From Croceitalea marina (lineage in GTDB: Bacteria > Bacteroidota > Bacteroidia > Flavobacteriales > Flavobacteriaceae): a stretch of 64,000 nt of DNA. A program made the position numbers and the translations under genes. This document shows, piece by piece, positions 52,172-61,900 of this stretch. The DNA is taken from the NCBI RefSeq assembly GCF_042684265.1, contig NZ_JBHULB010000017.1, positions 163,521-227,520 on the forward strand. The letters are read 5' to 3'. Position 1 is the stretch's first letter, and every line of letters starts with the position of its first letter. The notes under the pieces are model-generated. The model saw nothing but the letters and a program-made list of their open reading frames with translations. It had not been told where the DNA came from and ran no database searches.

Positions 52172-53857
52172 TTAATTCTTCTGTTGAATTTTCGCCCAAG
52201 TATCCCTCAAAGTAACCGTACGATTAAAAATCAAATTTTCGGGCTTTGAATCGGTATCAACATTAAAATATCCTAAACGCTGAAATTGAAATTTTTCTCC
52301 AACCTTGGCGCTTTTAAGATTAGGTTCCAAATATCCGGTAATTGTTGTCAACGAATCCGGATTTACAAAATCCATAAAATCTTTGTCCTTATGTCCATCG
52401 GGGTTTTCGTCATTGAACAAACGATCATACAATCTTACCTCTGCGGTGATAGCATGTTTAATCGAAACCCAATGCAGGGTTCCCTTTACCTTACGTAAAC
52501 TTTCTTCTGTTCCACTACCGCTTTTACTTTTAGGGTCATAGGTACACTGCACCTCAATAATATTCCCATCGGTATCTTTTGTGCATGACTCCGCTTTAAT
52601 AATATATCCGCTTTTCAATCGAACCTCACTACCTAATTTCAACCTAAAGAATTTTCGATTGGCTTCTTCCCTAAAATCCTCCTGTTCTATATACAGCTCT
52701 CTAGAAAATGGTACTTCTCTCGTACCTGCACTTTCATCCCCTGGGTTGTTTTCGGTTTTCAATAATTCCTCCTTATCCTTAGGGTAGTTCGTAATCACCA
52801 ATTTTAAGGGATTTAGAACCGCCATTACTCTTGGTGCAATCTCATTTAAATGTTCACGAACGTGAAATTCCAATAATGAAACATCAACAAGGTTATCGCG
52901 TTTTGCAATACCAATGGTATCTGCAAAATTGCGGATAGATTCCGGTGTGTACCCTCTTCTGCGCAATCCGGAAATCGTAGGCATACGAGGATCGTCCCAA
53001 CTCGAAACAACACCATTTTCTACCAACTGGAGCAGTTTTCGCTTGCTTACTATCGTGTGACTCAAATTTCTACGCGCGAATTCCCGCTGTTTGGGTCTCA
53101 GCTTATCAGAAGATACCAATTGGTCTAAACACCAGTCGTAGAGTTCTCTATGTGGCAAAAATTCTAAAGTACATAGCGAATGTGAAACTTGCTCCAAATA
53201 ATCGCTTTGCCCATGTGTCCAATCATACATTGGATAAATACACCAATCGGTATTTGTTCTGTGATGTGCTTTATGTAAGACGCGATACAAAATAGGGTCG
53301 CGCATCAACATGTTTGGCGAAGCCATATCTATTTTGGCCCTAAGCACATGTTTCCCTTCATCAAACTCGCCATCCTTCATTCTTTGAAACAGTTGTAAAT
53401 TCTCTTCTACAAATCTATCTCTATAAGGTCCGGCAACCCCAGGTTCTGTGGGGGTTCCTTTCTGTTTTGCCATTTCCTCGGAAGATTGGCTATCTACATA
53501 TGCCTTCCCTTCTTTGATCAATTGAATGGCCCAATCATAAAGCTGCTGAAAGTAATCTGATGCATAACATTCTTTATCCCACCTATACCCAAGCCATTCT
53601 ACATCCCTTTTAATGGCATCAACATATGCCTTTTCTTCTTTCGCAGGGTTTGTATCGTCAAAGCGCAGGTTTACCGGGGCATTATAGCTTTCACCAAGCC
53701 CAAAATTTAGGCAAATTGAGCTCGCATGGCCCAAATGCAGATACCCATTTGGTTCGGGTGGAAAACGAAAACGTAAATCGTCTCGTTTATAATTATTTGC
53801 TAAATCTTCTTCAACAATATGTTCAATAAAATTGAGGGCTTTTTCGGCCTTTTCCAT
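52172..53857 (-). CDS. glnS: Glutamine--tRNA ligase
   Basis: 561 residues. 'PPEPNGYLHLGHA' at 33-45 carries the HIGH motif, 'DDTNPAKEEKAYVDAI' follows, 'VSKRKLLQLVENG' has the KMSKS-like loop and 'RRRGYTPESIRNFAD' is typical of GlnS. The C-terminal beta-barrel anticodon-binding region is complete. It charges tRNA-Gln directly. 245 bases separate it from the divergent T9SS gene. Confidence 0.96.
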   Translation of the reverse strand: MEKAEKALNFIEHIVEEDLANNYKRDDLRFRFPPEPNGYLHLGHASSICLNFGLGESYNAPVNLRFDDTNPAKEEKAYVDAIKRDVEWLGYRWDKECYASDYFQQLYDWAIQLIKEGKAYVDSQSSEEMAKQKGTPTEPGVAGPYRDRFVEENLQLFQRMKDGEFDEGKHVLRAKIDMASPNMLMRDPILYRVLHKAHHRTNTDWCIYPMYDWTHGQSDYLEQVSHSLCTLEFLPHRELYDWCLDQLVSSDKLRPKQREFARRNLSHTIVSKRKLLQLVENGVVSSWDDPRMPTISGLRRRGYTPESIRNFADTIGIAKRDNLVDVSLLEFHVREHLNEIAPRVMAVLNPLKLVITNYPKDKEELLKTENNPGDESAGTREVPFSRELYIEQEDFREEANRKFFRLKLGSEVRLKSGYIIKAESCTKDTDGNIIEVQCTYDPKSKSGSGTEESLRKVKGTLHWVSIKHAITAEVRLYDRLFNDENPDGHKDKDFMDFVNPDSLTTITGYLEPNLKSAKVGEKFQFQRLGYFNVDTDSKPENLIFNRTVTLRDTWAKIQQKN

Positions 53858-53980
53858 CAGAATTAATTTGTAAGCGCAAATGTAGGAAAAATGCGGTGTA
53901 TCGTACGTTTTTCGAGCCTACTCCAACAAAAAAATCGAATTCACAACATATTTAGGGGTGTGTACAACAATAAGTTTCCA

Positions 53981-54005
53981 TTGCCCCTAATATCAATCAT
54001 ATTTG
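53981..54005 (+). promoter_or_regulatory. Candidate promoter upstream of the T9SS locus
   Basis: TTG at 53981-53983 and CATATTTG at 53998-54005 resemble a TTG/TAnnTTTG promoter; the first base of the -7 box deviates (C for T), and the distance to the start codon is about 98 bases. Confidence 0.3.
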
Positions 54006-54102
54006 TATATAGAATACCGTATTACCATCTGAGCCAGTGAAATACACTGTCTCAAAATCTTAAAAAGCAAGAAAAGCGACCCCAAAGCTAAACCATTGCC
54101 TT

Positions 54103-56361
54103 ATGAAAGATGTAAACCTATGTAGAACACTTATGCTGACCGTATGTATTGCGCTGTTCACCAGCACAATAGCAATTGGTCAAGTATTGAACAAACCTGA
54201 GCCTGCACCAAATGCGAACATCGGAGCGACCTCTCCGTGGACCGCTGCATGTGCCTCTGCCGATTTCAACGAATACTTTATGAACTTCACTTGGAGCCCA
54301 CCATTAGTGGACTCTGCCAATGAATTCATACTTGAGCTTTCCGATGCTTCGGGAAATTTCGATGCGCCAACAGAGTTGGATAGGGTAAGTGACAAGAATA
54401 CTAATTTTGATTTCGATTTTAGCTTTTCCCTGGCAACTGATGTGCAAGGCGATGGATATCGCTTTCGTGTGAGAAGCACAAGTCCTGCACTTATGAGTCC
54501 AGAGTCAGACGCCTTTTCGATGTATTATATTGGGTATAATAACCCTATTCTTATCAGTAAAGATGGTAGTGGAAACATTCCTCCTGGAGGCGTCATTGAA
54601 AACTGTAATAGTGGAAACATTACGCTTGCAACGCATAATGTGACTACGCCACAAAACTACAACTACAATTGGTACCGAAGCGGAACCTTATTAAGCGAAA
54701 AAACAAACTCCATTACGGTGACCCAAGATGGAATGTATTTTGTGGAAATCGATTATGGACCTAATTGTTCCGGTTCTGCAAATACTTTATCCAATACGAT
54801 AGAGATTCAAACAGGTGCTTCTTCCGGAATTGCCATTGCTGCTTCTTCTGGCACTACTTTATGTGCGGGGCAGACAGTTGACTTAGTTGCAAATATAGAT
54901 GACCCTACTTGGACCTATACTTGGTACCAAGATGGTGCGGCAGTAACATCACCAACTTTAGGCGACAGTTCATTTACAGTGAATAGTTCCACAGCAAACT
55001 TTGAAGGAGACTACACCCTACAAATTGAGGGTAGTGGTGTATGTACAGAAACCACAAACGCAATCACCATTTCTAATGCCGGAAACTTTTCTGTTTCCTT
55101 AGGTAATGATACCAATATCGTTTTACTTCCAGGCCAAACAAGAACCTTAAGCGTCTCTTCTACAGCTTCAAGTGCAACATACCAATGGTATAAAGATGGA
55201 AGCCCCCTCGCTGGTGAAACAAATACGACATTAGAAATTTCTGCTGTAGGCGTTTATTTTGCGAGAGTAACCGAAAATGGTGGTGCATGTTCAGGAAACA
55301 CAAAAGATTCTGAAAACACTACTGCAGTGTTACCAGCCAGCTTTGAATTTACTATTGATTTTTCAAGTACCTATACTTCTTGTGAAAGCACAAGCGCAGT
55401 ATTGGCTTTAACACAAATCAACGCGGTTGCAACGGACGGCACTAGAACAGATGTGACTGCGGACCTATCAGCTGACTTCTCTTATCAATGGTTGAAAGAT
55501 GGCGTATTGGTAGCCGGTGAAACAAGTAATACCATTTCTTTGGCCTCTGCGGCTGAAAACGGCAACTACACATTAGAAGGTAGTTTAGATTCTTTTAGTC
55601 CGAACTCCAATGAAAGAAACGCTACATTGGCTAGCGGAGAAACTGTTACTATTAGCAGTACGGACTTAGCCCTTTGCGATGGCATCAATAGTGTTACCCT
55701 TATGGCAGACATTGATTTAGCGAATGAAACATTTACATGGACAAGGGATGGCAATACCGTCTCAACAACCGACCGTTCACTTACCACTAGTGAAACTGGG
55801 GTTTATGAATTAGAGGTCCAACGCACTGGTTGCCCGGTTAGATCCAATCAGGTTACAATTATTCAGTTTGATGAATCTATTGTTACTGTAGATGCTGATG
55901 AAAACATCATCTTTCAAGAAGGTAGTGCCCAAACTATCGCTGCCTCAGGAGCCCAGTCTTACGAGTGGTACGATGAAGGCAACACCAGAATATCAAGTAC
56001 TGACTCGGTCTCTTTGAGCGAAGAAGGAACCTACCTTTTGGTAGCTTCAGTAGGCAGCTGTCAAATAACAAGAACCTTTACCGTTTCTTTTAGGGACAAT
56101 TTTGCAATACCCAATGTAATCACAGCAAATGGGGATGGCATAAACGATTTATGGGTATTACCTAATACCTTTTCGAGAAAACCCGACGTGACGGTTATTA
56201 TCTATAATGAAAATGGTGAAGAGATTTTAAATCAACCCGATTACCAAAACAACTGGCCACAATCGTCAACAGCATTTACCAAACAAAACATGATTTTCTA
56301 TTACCGAATTCTTAATGGCGGTAAAACATTAAATCAAGGAACCATAACAGTTATTCGCTAA
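54103..56361 (+). CDS. Secreted multi-Ig-like protein with type IX secretion (CHU_C-like) C-terminal domain
   Basis: 752 residues. A signal peptide (about 1-27, 'TSTIAIGQ') is followed by about six Ig-like repeats with a Trp-Tyr core ('YNWYRSG', 'YTWYQDG', 'YQWYKDG', 'YQWLKDG', 'FTWTRDG', 'YEWYDEG') and paired Cys. The C-terminus 'IPNVITANGDGINDLWVLPN' through 'VIIYNENGEEI' to 'YYRILNGGKTL' is the gliding-motility-associated C-terminal domain, a type B T9SS signal. It should be exported to the cell surface or medium. It is eight bases ahead of the PorP/SprF gene, which usually pairs with such proteins. Confidence 0.9.
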   Translation: MKDVNLCRTLMLTVCIALFTSTIAIGQVLNKPEPAPNANIGATSPWTAACASADFNEYFMNFTWSPPLVDSANEFILELSDASGNFDAPTELDRVSDKNTNFDFDFSFSLATDVQGDGYRFRVRSTSPALMSPESDAFSMYYIGYNNPILISKDGSGNIPPGGVIENCNSGNITLATHNVTTPQNYNYNWYRSGTLLSEKTNSITVTQDGMYFVEIDYGPNCSGSANTLSNTIEIQTGASSGIAIAASSGTTLCAGQTVDLVANIDDPTWTYTWYQDGAAVTSPTLGDSSFTVNSSTANFEGDYTLQIEGSGVCTETTNAITISNAGNFSVSLGNDTNIVLLPGQTRTLSVSSTASSATYQWYKDGSPLAGETNTTLEISAVGVYFARVTENGGACSGNTKDSENTTAVLPASFEFTIDFSSTYTSCESTSAVLALTQINAVATDGTRTDVTADLSADFSYQWLKDGVLVAGETSNTISLASAAENGNYTLEGSLDSFSPNSNERNATLASGETVTISSTDLALCDGINSVTLMADIDLANETFTWTRDGNTVSTTDRSLTTSETGVYELEVQRTGCPVRSNQVTIIQFDESIVTVDADENIIFQEGSAQTIAASGAQSYEWYDEGNTRISSTDSVSLSEEGTYLLVASVGSCQITRTFTVSFRDNFAIPNVITANGDGINDLWVLPNTFSRKPDVTVIIYNENGEEILNQPDYQNNWPQSSTAFTKQNMIFYYRILNGGKTLNQGTITVIR

Positions 56362-56368
56362 GCTCATC

Positions 56369-58534
56369 ATGAGAAAGATTCAAGTACTTAGTATTCTTAT
56401 AGTCACACTTATATGTTCAGGCATGTATGCACAAGAGGAAAATCCTTTTTTAACATACGAAGCCCCATCACAGAACTTGATTAAGTTTAACAGGTTTTTA
56501 ATTAACCCAACATTTTCGACGGTAAGAGAAGATAAGTCCTATATTAATCTTTTTCATAGAAACCAATCGGTATCTTTTGATGACAACAATCAAACCTACT
56601 ATCTAAGTTATAGCGGTAGAATAGGGGATAGGAGTGGTCTTGGACTAAGTCTTTATACACAGCGTGAAGGCCTTTTTAGCAATCTTGGCTTATTGGCCAA
56701 CTACGCCTATGGAATTAAATTAAGTGAAAAAAGCAATTTCACTTTTGGTGCCAATTTCTCATATTACACAAGTGGTTTTGATGAAGGTCGTGCAAACACC
56801 CTAGACCCCGATGATGTTGTCTTAAATAGTTTGGATGACAGTTCTTTAATATCTTTTCAACCTGGTTTTAATATTTCTTACGGGCAATTTGATTTTGGTG
56901 TTTTTGCAGAAAATCTTTTTGATTATAATCTAAAAACAAGTGAGTCGAATACCGAGTTTAACGAGAAAACATATTCTGGTCATTTACAATATACCCATCA
57001 GTTTAAAACTACTGAAGGTATTTTTGAAAGTGGTCGTCTTATGCCTCTAGCAAGAGTTAAAAGAGTGGGCGAAGACGGTTATACCCTTGGTGGCAATCTT
57101 ATTCTTGACCTTCCAAAATTAGGGTGGCTACAAGCTGGATATGATGATTTTTATGGCGCTGCAGCCGGTATTGGTTTTAATCTAACAAAGAATATTTCGT
57201 TAGGGTATACCATTGAAAAAGGTTTAAGCGAACAAGCCCAAAATTTTGGGGCCACCCATGAAATTTCGTTGGCCTATTCTTTTACTCCAAACTTGACGGA
57301 AGACCGTGTAATGCTTGAAAAAGATTATGAAGACCTTGTTGTAAATGAAGAGCCAGAAGTAGAAGAAATCTCCATAACCGAAAAAGACGCCTTGATAGCT
57401 GACTTACAACAGAAACTGGCCGAAAACGACGCCATTCTTGATGAGTTGTTGCTTCGTCAAGATTCTATTGAGCGCACTAGGGAGTCCGATTTGGAACGTA
57501 GGTTCAATATGGTGATGCGAATGGTGCAAAGAGAAACCAATGGCAATCCTAATTTAAAGAACAAAGCCCGAAAGGCTTATTTTCAAGACGCGGATAGTAT
57601 GGGCATCGCCAGTAATGTTAAAACTGACAACCCTATTTCGAATCAGGGCATAACCAGTTCGGCTTCTACAAAACAGGGCATAGCCTTAAAGACGGCTCCA
57701 AAAACTTCTCGTATTTCTAATAACGAGATAAAGACCTCTTCTAAGAAAGACGCAATTTCATTACAAAACAATATCAAAAAGAATGCTGGTGTAGCAGCTA
57801 CTACAAACACTCCAAGTGCTGTAGTAAAAGATAAGATTTACCGACCAGCTACGGCCAAGCCTTCTAAGAAGATAAACAGTAGGCTAAAGGCCTTCAATAT
57901 TCCTGATGTAGAGAGCGGTTATTACATTGTAGCCAATGTATACAATGGCGAAAAATACATGAACACTTTTTTAGAAGATTTAGAATCTCAGGGTGTTGAT
58001 GCAGATTATATAGAAAATCCACGTAACGGACGCAAGTATGTCTATTTAAAGAAGTTTGCCAACAAACAAGAAGCCATGACCGCCTATGCTTCAAAAATGG
58101 GCGGAACTTACAATAATGATATGTGGGTAATGAAAGTGAAAGGCACAGATGATTATACCAATGACATCGCCGCTACTACTGGCACGTCTAAGTACGGGGC
58201 CAATACCCTTCAAAAGAATATTGTTGAGAACAACAAACAAAACCCAAATGAAGTAACTGCAAAAACCTATAACCTGAACGGAGTTGGTAGCGGGTACTAT
58301 ATCATCGCAAATGTTTTTGCAAACACCTCAAATGCAAATCGCTTTGTGAAAAAACTAAATGCGCAAGGTTTAAATGCGGGTTACTTTATAAATCCAGAGA
58401 ACAACTACAAATATGTGTATTTGAAAAAACACGAAACTTGGAACAACGCACTAATATCTTATTATGATAGGTTAGATGATGCCTATGATGATAAAATGTG
58501 GATCATGCGTGTTAAGCCTAATAAAATAGCTTAG
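56369..58534 (+). CDS. PorP/SprF family outer membrane protein with two C-terminal SPOR-like repeats
   Basis: 721 residues. A signal peptide (about 1-21, ending 'SGMYAQ') is followed by a PorP/SprF beta-barrel domain (about 22-310; 'NRFLINPTFSTVREDKSYIN', 'GDRSGLGLSLYTQREG', 'HEISLAYSFTPNL'), a linker with a short coiled coil (about 335-400) and a Lys/Ser-rich stretch. Two homologous repeats follow at about 515-595 and 640-718 ('SGYYIVANVYNGEKYMNTFL' / 'SGYYIIANVFANTSNANRFV', each ending in 'MWVMKVK' or 'MWIMRVK'). The repeats look like SPOR-type modules, which bind peptidoglycan. SprF proteins are needed for secretion of a partner such as SprB. The fusion of barrel and SPOR-like domains is less common. 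Confidence 0.85.
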   Translation: MRKIQVLSILIVTLICSGMYAQEENPFLTYEAPSQNLIKFNRFLINPTFSTVREDKSYINLFHRNQSVSFDDNNQTYYLSYSGRIGDRSGLGLSLYTQREGLFSNLGLLANYAYGIKLSEKSNFTFGANFSYYTSGFDEGRANTLDPDDVVLNSLDDSSLISFQPGFNISYGQFDFGVFAENLFDYNLKTSESNTEFNEKTYSGHLQYTHQFKTTEGIFESGRLMPLARVKRVGEDGYTLGGNLILDLPKLGWLQAGYDDFYGAAAGIGFNLTKNISLGYTIEKGLSEQAQNFGATHEISLAYSFTPNLTEDRVMLEKDYEDLVVNEEPEVEEISITEKDALIADLQQKLAENDAILDELLLRQDSIERTRESDLERRFNMVMRMVQRETNGNPNLKNKARKAYFQDADSMGIASNVKTDNPISNQGITSSASTKQGIALKTAPKTSRISNNEIKTSSKKDAISLQNNIKKNAGVAATTNTPSAVVKDKIYRPATAKPSKKINSRLKAFNIPDVESGYYIVANVYNGEKYMNTFLEDLESQGVDADYIENPRNGRKYVYLKKFANKQEAMTAYASKMGGTYNNDMWVMKVKGTDDYTNDIAATTGTSKYGANTLQKNIVENNKQNPNEVTAKTYNLNGVGSGYYIIANVFANTSNANRFVKKLNAQGLNAGYFINPENNYKYVYLKKHETWNNALISYYDRLDDAYDDKMWIMRVKPNKIA

Positions 58535-58941
58535 GTCAAGTTGTTTTGTATGCTTTAAAACTCATTGCGCCCCTCGAACGTTCTCCGGTTCTCACTTTTA
58601 TTTTCTCTAAGATCAGCCGATTTTTCTGTTACCAACTCATATAGAAACATATTCTTCTCTCAAATTAACATATGTCTTTATCTTAAAAACACACTGTTCA
58701 TCTATGCTCTCTTATTTGTAACCCCATTAAAACTAGGGCTTACCATGAGAAATCCTGCTTTCACAACAGAAAGTAACCCTGCTACAACAATAAGTTTTCG
58801 ACCTCAGTTTTAAGGCTAATCTTTGTTATTGGATAAGATTGGAGTAGCCCTATTTCAAATAGACAAATAGCTTAACTCTATCACTAAAACAACGCCAAGT
58901 CGCCCCCGGTTTGGCCCAGTTTTATTAAACCGACGAACTAA
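58535..58941. other. Gap of 407 bases with no supported gene
   Basis: The region between the PorP/SprF gene and the giant adhesin gene has no hairpin terminator or tRNA that I can see. A plus-strand frame at 58565-58813 has no signal or family features and is judged spurious. Confidence 0.5.
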
Positions 58942-61900
58942 ATGAAACTATCTTTTAGGATACCAAAACCTGCTTTTCTTTTTTTACTTTTCATACTCTG
59001 CTGTGTTGGTATAGCATCTGCACAAGAATACAATACTTTCGAAGTTAGATACCAGAGTAATTTAAGGGGTGACCTTACTTTTATTGGCAACAACATTCTT
59101 AATAGGGACAGTGGCACTAGTGGCGAAGGCCCGAACGATGCCTATAATAATCAGCGCAACAACAATAACGGCTCCACCAACAATGATAACAGCGGTTTTT
59201 ACAATTACAATGATTTTAAAAATATGCAGTACATTGATGTAGATAGTGATCCATCTACATTTAGTTCAAGTACTTCAACATTTACATTTGAACAGGCCGA
59301 TTGTAATTTAATTCGCTATGCCGGGCTATACTGGTCAGCAACCTACCCCAGTGCAACGGCGAATGGCTCTTATAATAGTTCAGGCTATACCCCCAATACC
59401 GTAGCTGTCGGAACAGGAAGAGAAACCGATTTTAACCAAGTGAAATTTAGGGTTCCTGGAGGGGCTTATGTAGATATTACTGCTGATGAAGTATTGTTCG
59501 ACGGATTTAACAGTACCGATAATACTGTAAGACAAAACAGTCCGTATGCCTGTTATGCCGACGTAACTTCTATGATTACGGCATTGGCCAATCCCGAGGG
59601 AGATTATACCGTGGCAAACATCAGGGCAACAACTGGGGGCTTGACTCCTGGGGGCGGTTCAACCGGCGGTTGGACCCTTGTAATTGTTTATGAAAACCCA
59701 ACGGTAACCGGTAAGTTTATAACCACATTTGATGGTTTCGCAAGAGTAAACGGAACAAACACTATCGATATCGATTATAGTGGTTTTGAAACTATTCCTA
59801 CAGGACCTGTGGAAGCTGACTTAGGTGCCGCTACACTTGAAGGGGATTTTAGAATAGATGGTGATGGTTTAAGCATTGAAGCCTCAAGCAATTCAGGTTT
59901 TACCGCAATAGGCAACGCCACCAATCCAACAGATAATTTCTTTAACAGTAATATTACCTTAGATGGGGTCGTAACTACCAATAGAAACCCGGCAAGTACA
60001 AATACGCTGGGCTACGACACCGATATCTTCCGCCTAAATAATGCGGCCAACTCCATAATACCAAATGGTGAAACGGCAGCAACATTTCGGTTTTCTACAG
60101 ATGGGGACCAATATTATCCCTTCTTTAATTCCTTCAATGTTGAGGTTATTGAACCCAATATTGTTCTAGAGAAAAGGGTAGAAGATATTGCTGGAAATGA
60201 TATTACTGGCGCAGGTGTAAACCTGGGCCAATTTTTAGATTATGTACTCTCTTTTCAGAATATCGGAAATGATAATGCGACAAACTATACAATACGTGAT
60301 GTTTTACCGATTAATGTCACTCTTGATGAAACAAATCTAATCTTACCTGCTGGGGTTACCTATGTTTATGCGCCAGCTACAAGAGAAATAACTTTTACAA
60401 TACCCAATAATTTAATCGAAGAAAACGATCCTGCCTCTAGCATTAGAATGCGGGTAAGGGTAGCTGAAAACTGTTTTGATTTTATTGATGCCTGTACCGA
60501 TCAAATTCAAAATGTGGCATTTTCTACATACCGAGGCCAAATCAATACAGCACAAATAACCGATGACCCCAGTGTTAACGATTTTGATTCATGTGGTTTT
60601 GTAAATGCAGGTGCAACTAACTTCTTGCTAGATGACTTGGATGCCTGTGATTTTTCAAGAACGGTTCAATTGTGCGGTGATAGTGTGGTACTTGATGCCG
60701 GTGATAATTTTGATGCCTATTTCTGGTATGTAGATGAAAATAATGACGGTCTAATTGATGCAGGTGACACCCTTATTTCGGGTGCTAATACAGATACCCT
60801 TCTAGTAACTGAAGTGGGGACATATATTGTTGACAAACAAGTTGCTGACCCCTGTAAAGGTTTTCAAGAAATCATAACCGTTACTTTGTTTGGCACAACC
60901 CAAAGCAATCCGATAACAGCATTGATAAATGATACTTCCAACACTGTAGAAGGAGAGGTCGTCGTTTGTCCGAATGACGGTGAAGAACTGCCGGAAATAT
61001 TTCTTTGTGGACTTAATGACACTGAACTTATTCAAATTAATATCCCTGATGCAGATAGTATTGTTTGGGAGCAACTAGATGAGGCAAGCTGTACTGCTGC
61101 TACTGAAGACTGTGCCAATAAAAACAATACCTGTACATGGAATACGGTCGAAACCGGAGGTGATTTTACAGCATCGGATGCTGGTCAATATCGAGTAGTC
61201 ATCAACTACGCCAACGGTTGTTTTTCAAGGTTTTATTTTAACATCTTCAAAAACCCTCTCGACCCACAATTCAACAGCAGTGATATCATCTGTAATACCC
61301 CTGGTAACATTACTGTCACCAATATGCCTTTAGATTATGAATTTCAACTTGTTGACGCTGCCAACGATGCCGTTTTAGTGCCATATAGTGCCAATAATGG
61401 CCCTAGTTTTGATATAGCGGCCAACGGTGCTTATCGCGTTGAAATGAGACAACAAGGCATTGTAGATGGTTGTGTTTTTATACTTGACAACATAGGTATT
61501 CTCGATAGAGATTTTCAAGTTGATGTTACAAGTAGAGACACAGATTGTAATGGTCTAGGTGAGATATCAATATCCGTACTTAATGTTGAGGCCCAATATT
61601 ATTATGAAATATCTCAAGGAGGAACATCCGTTGATACTTTTGGCCCATCTAACGACAATAATTATACCTTTGAAAACTTAAATGATGGCGTTTATGATAT
61701 TCTTGTAACTACCGATGACGGCTGTAACTACACAGAACAAGTTACAATTAACGACCTTTCCGATTTAGATTTAACAGCGAGGGTTTCTCAACATATTACG
61801 TGTAGAGAGGGAAATATTCAAATGGACTCCTCGGGAGGCCAAACACCTCATAACTATGCTATCTGGTCTTATGTTGATGATAACGGGGTTACTGTTACTT

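Noticed and set aside
58565..58813. 82-codon plus-strand frame between the PorP/SprF and adhesin genes
   Set aside because: No signal peptide, family likeness or ribosome-binding context; composition looks random.
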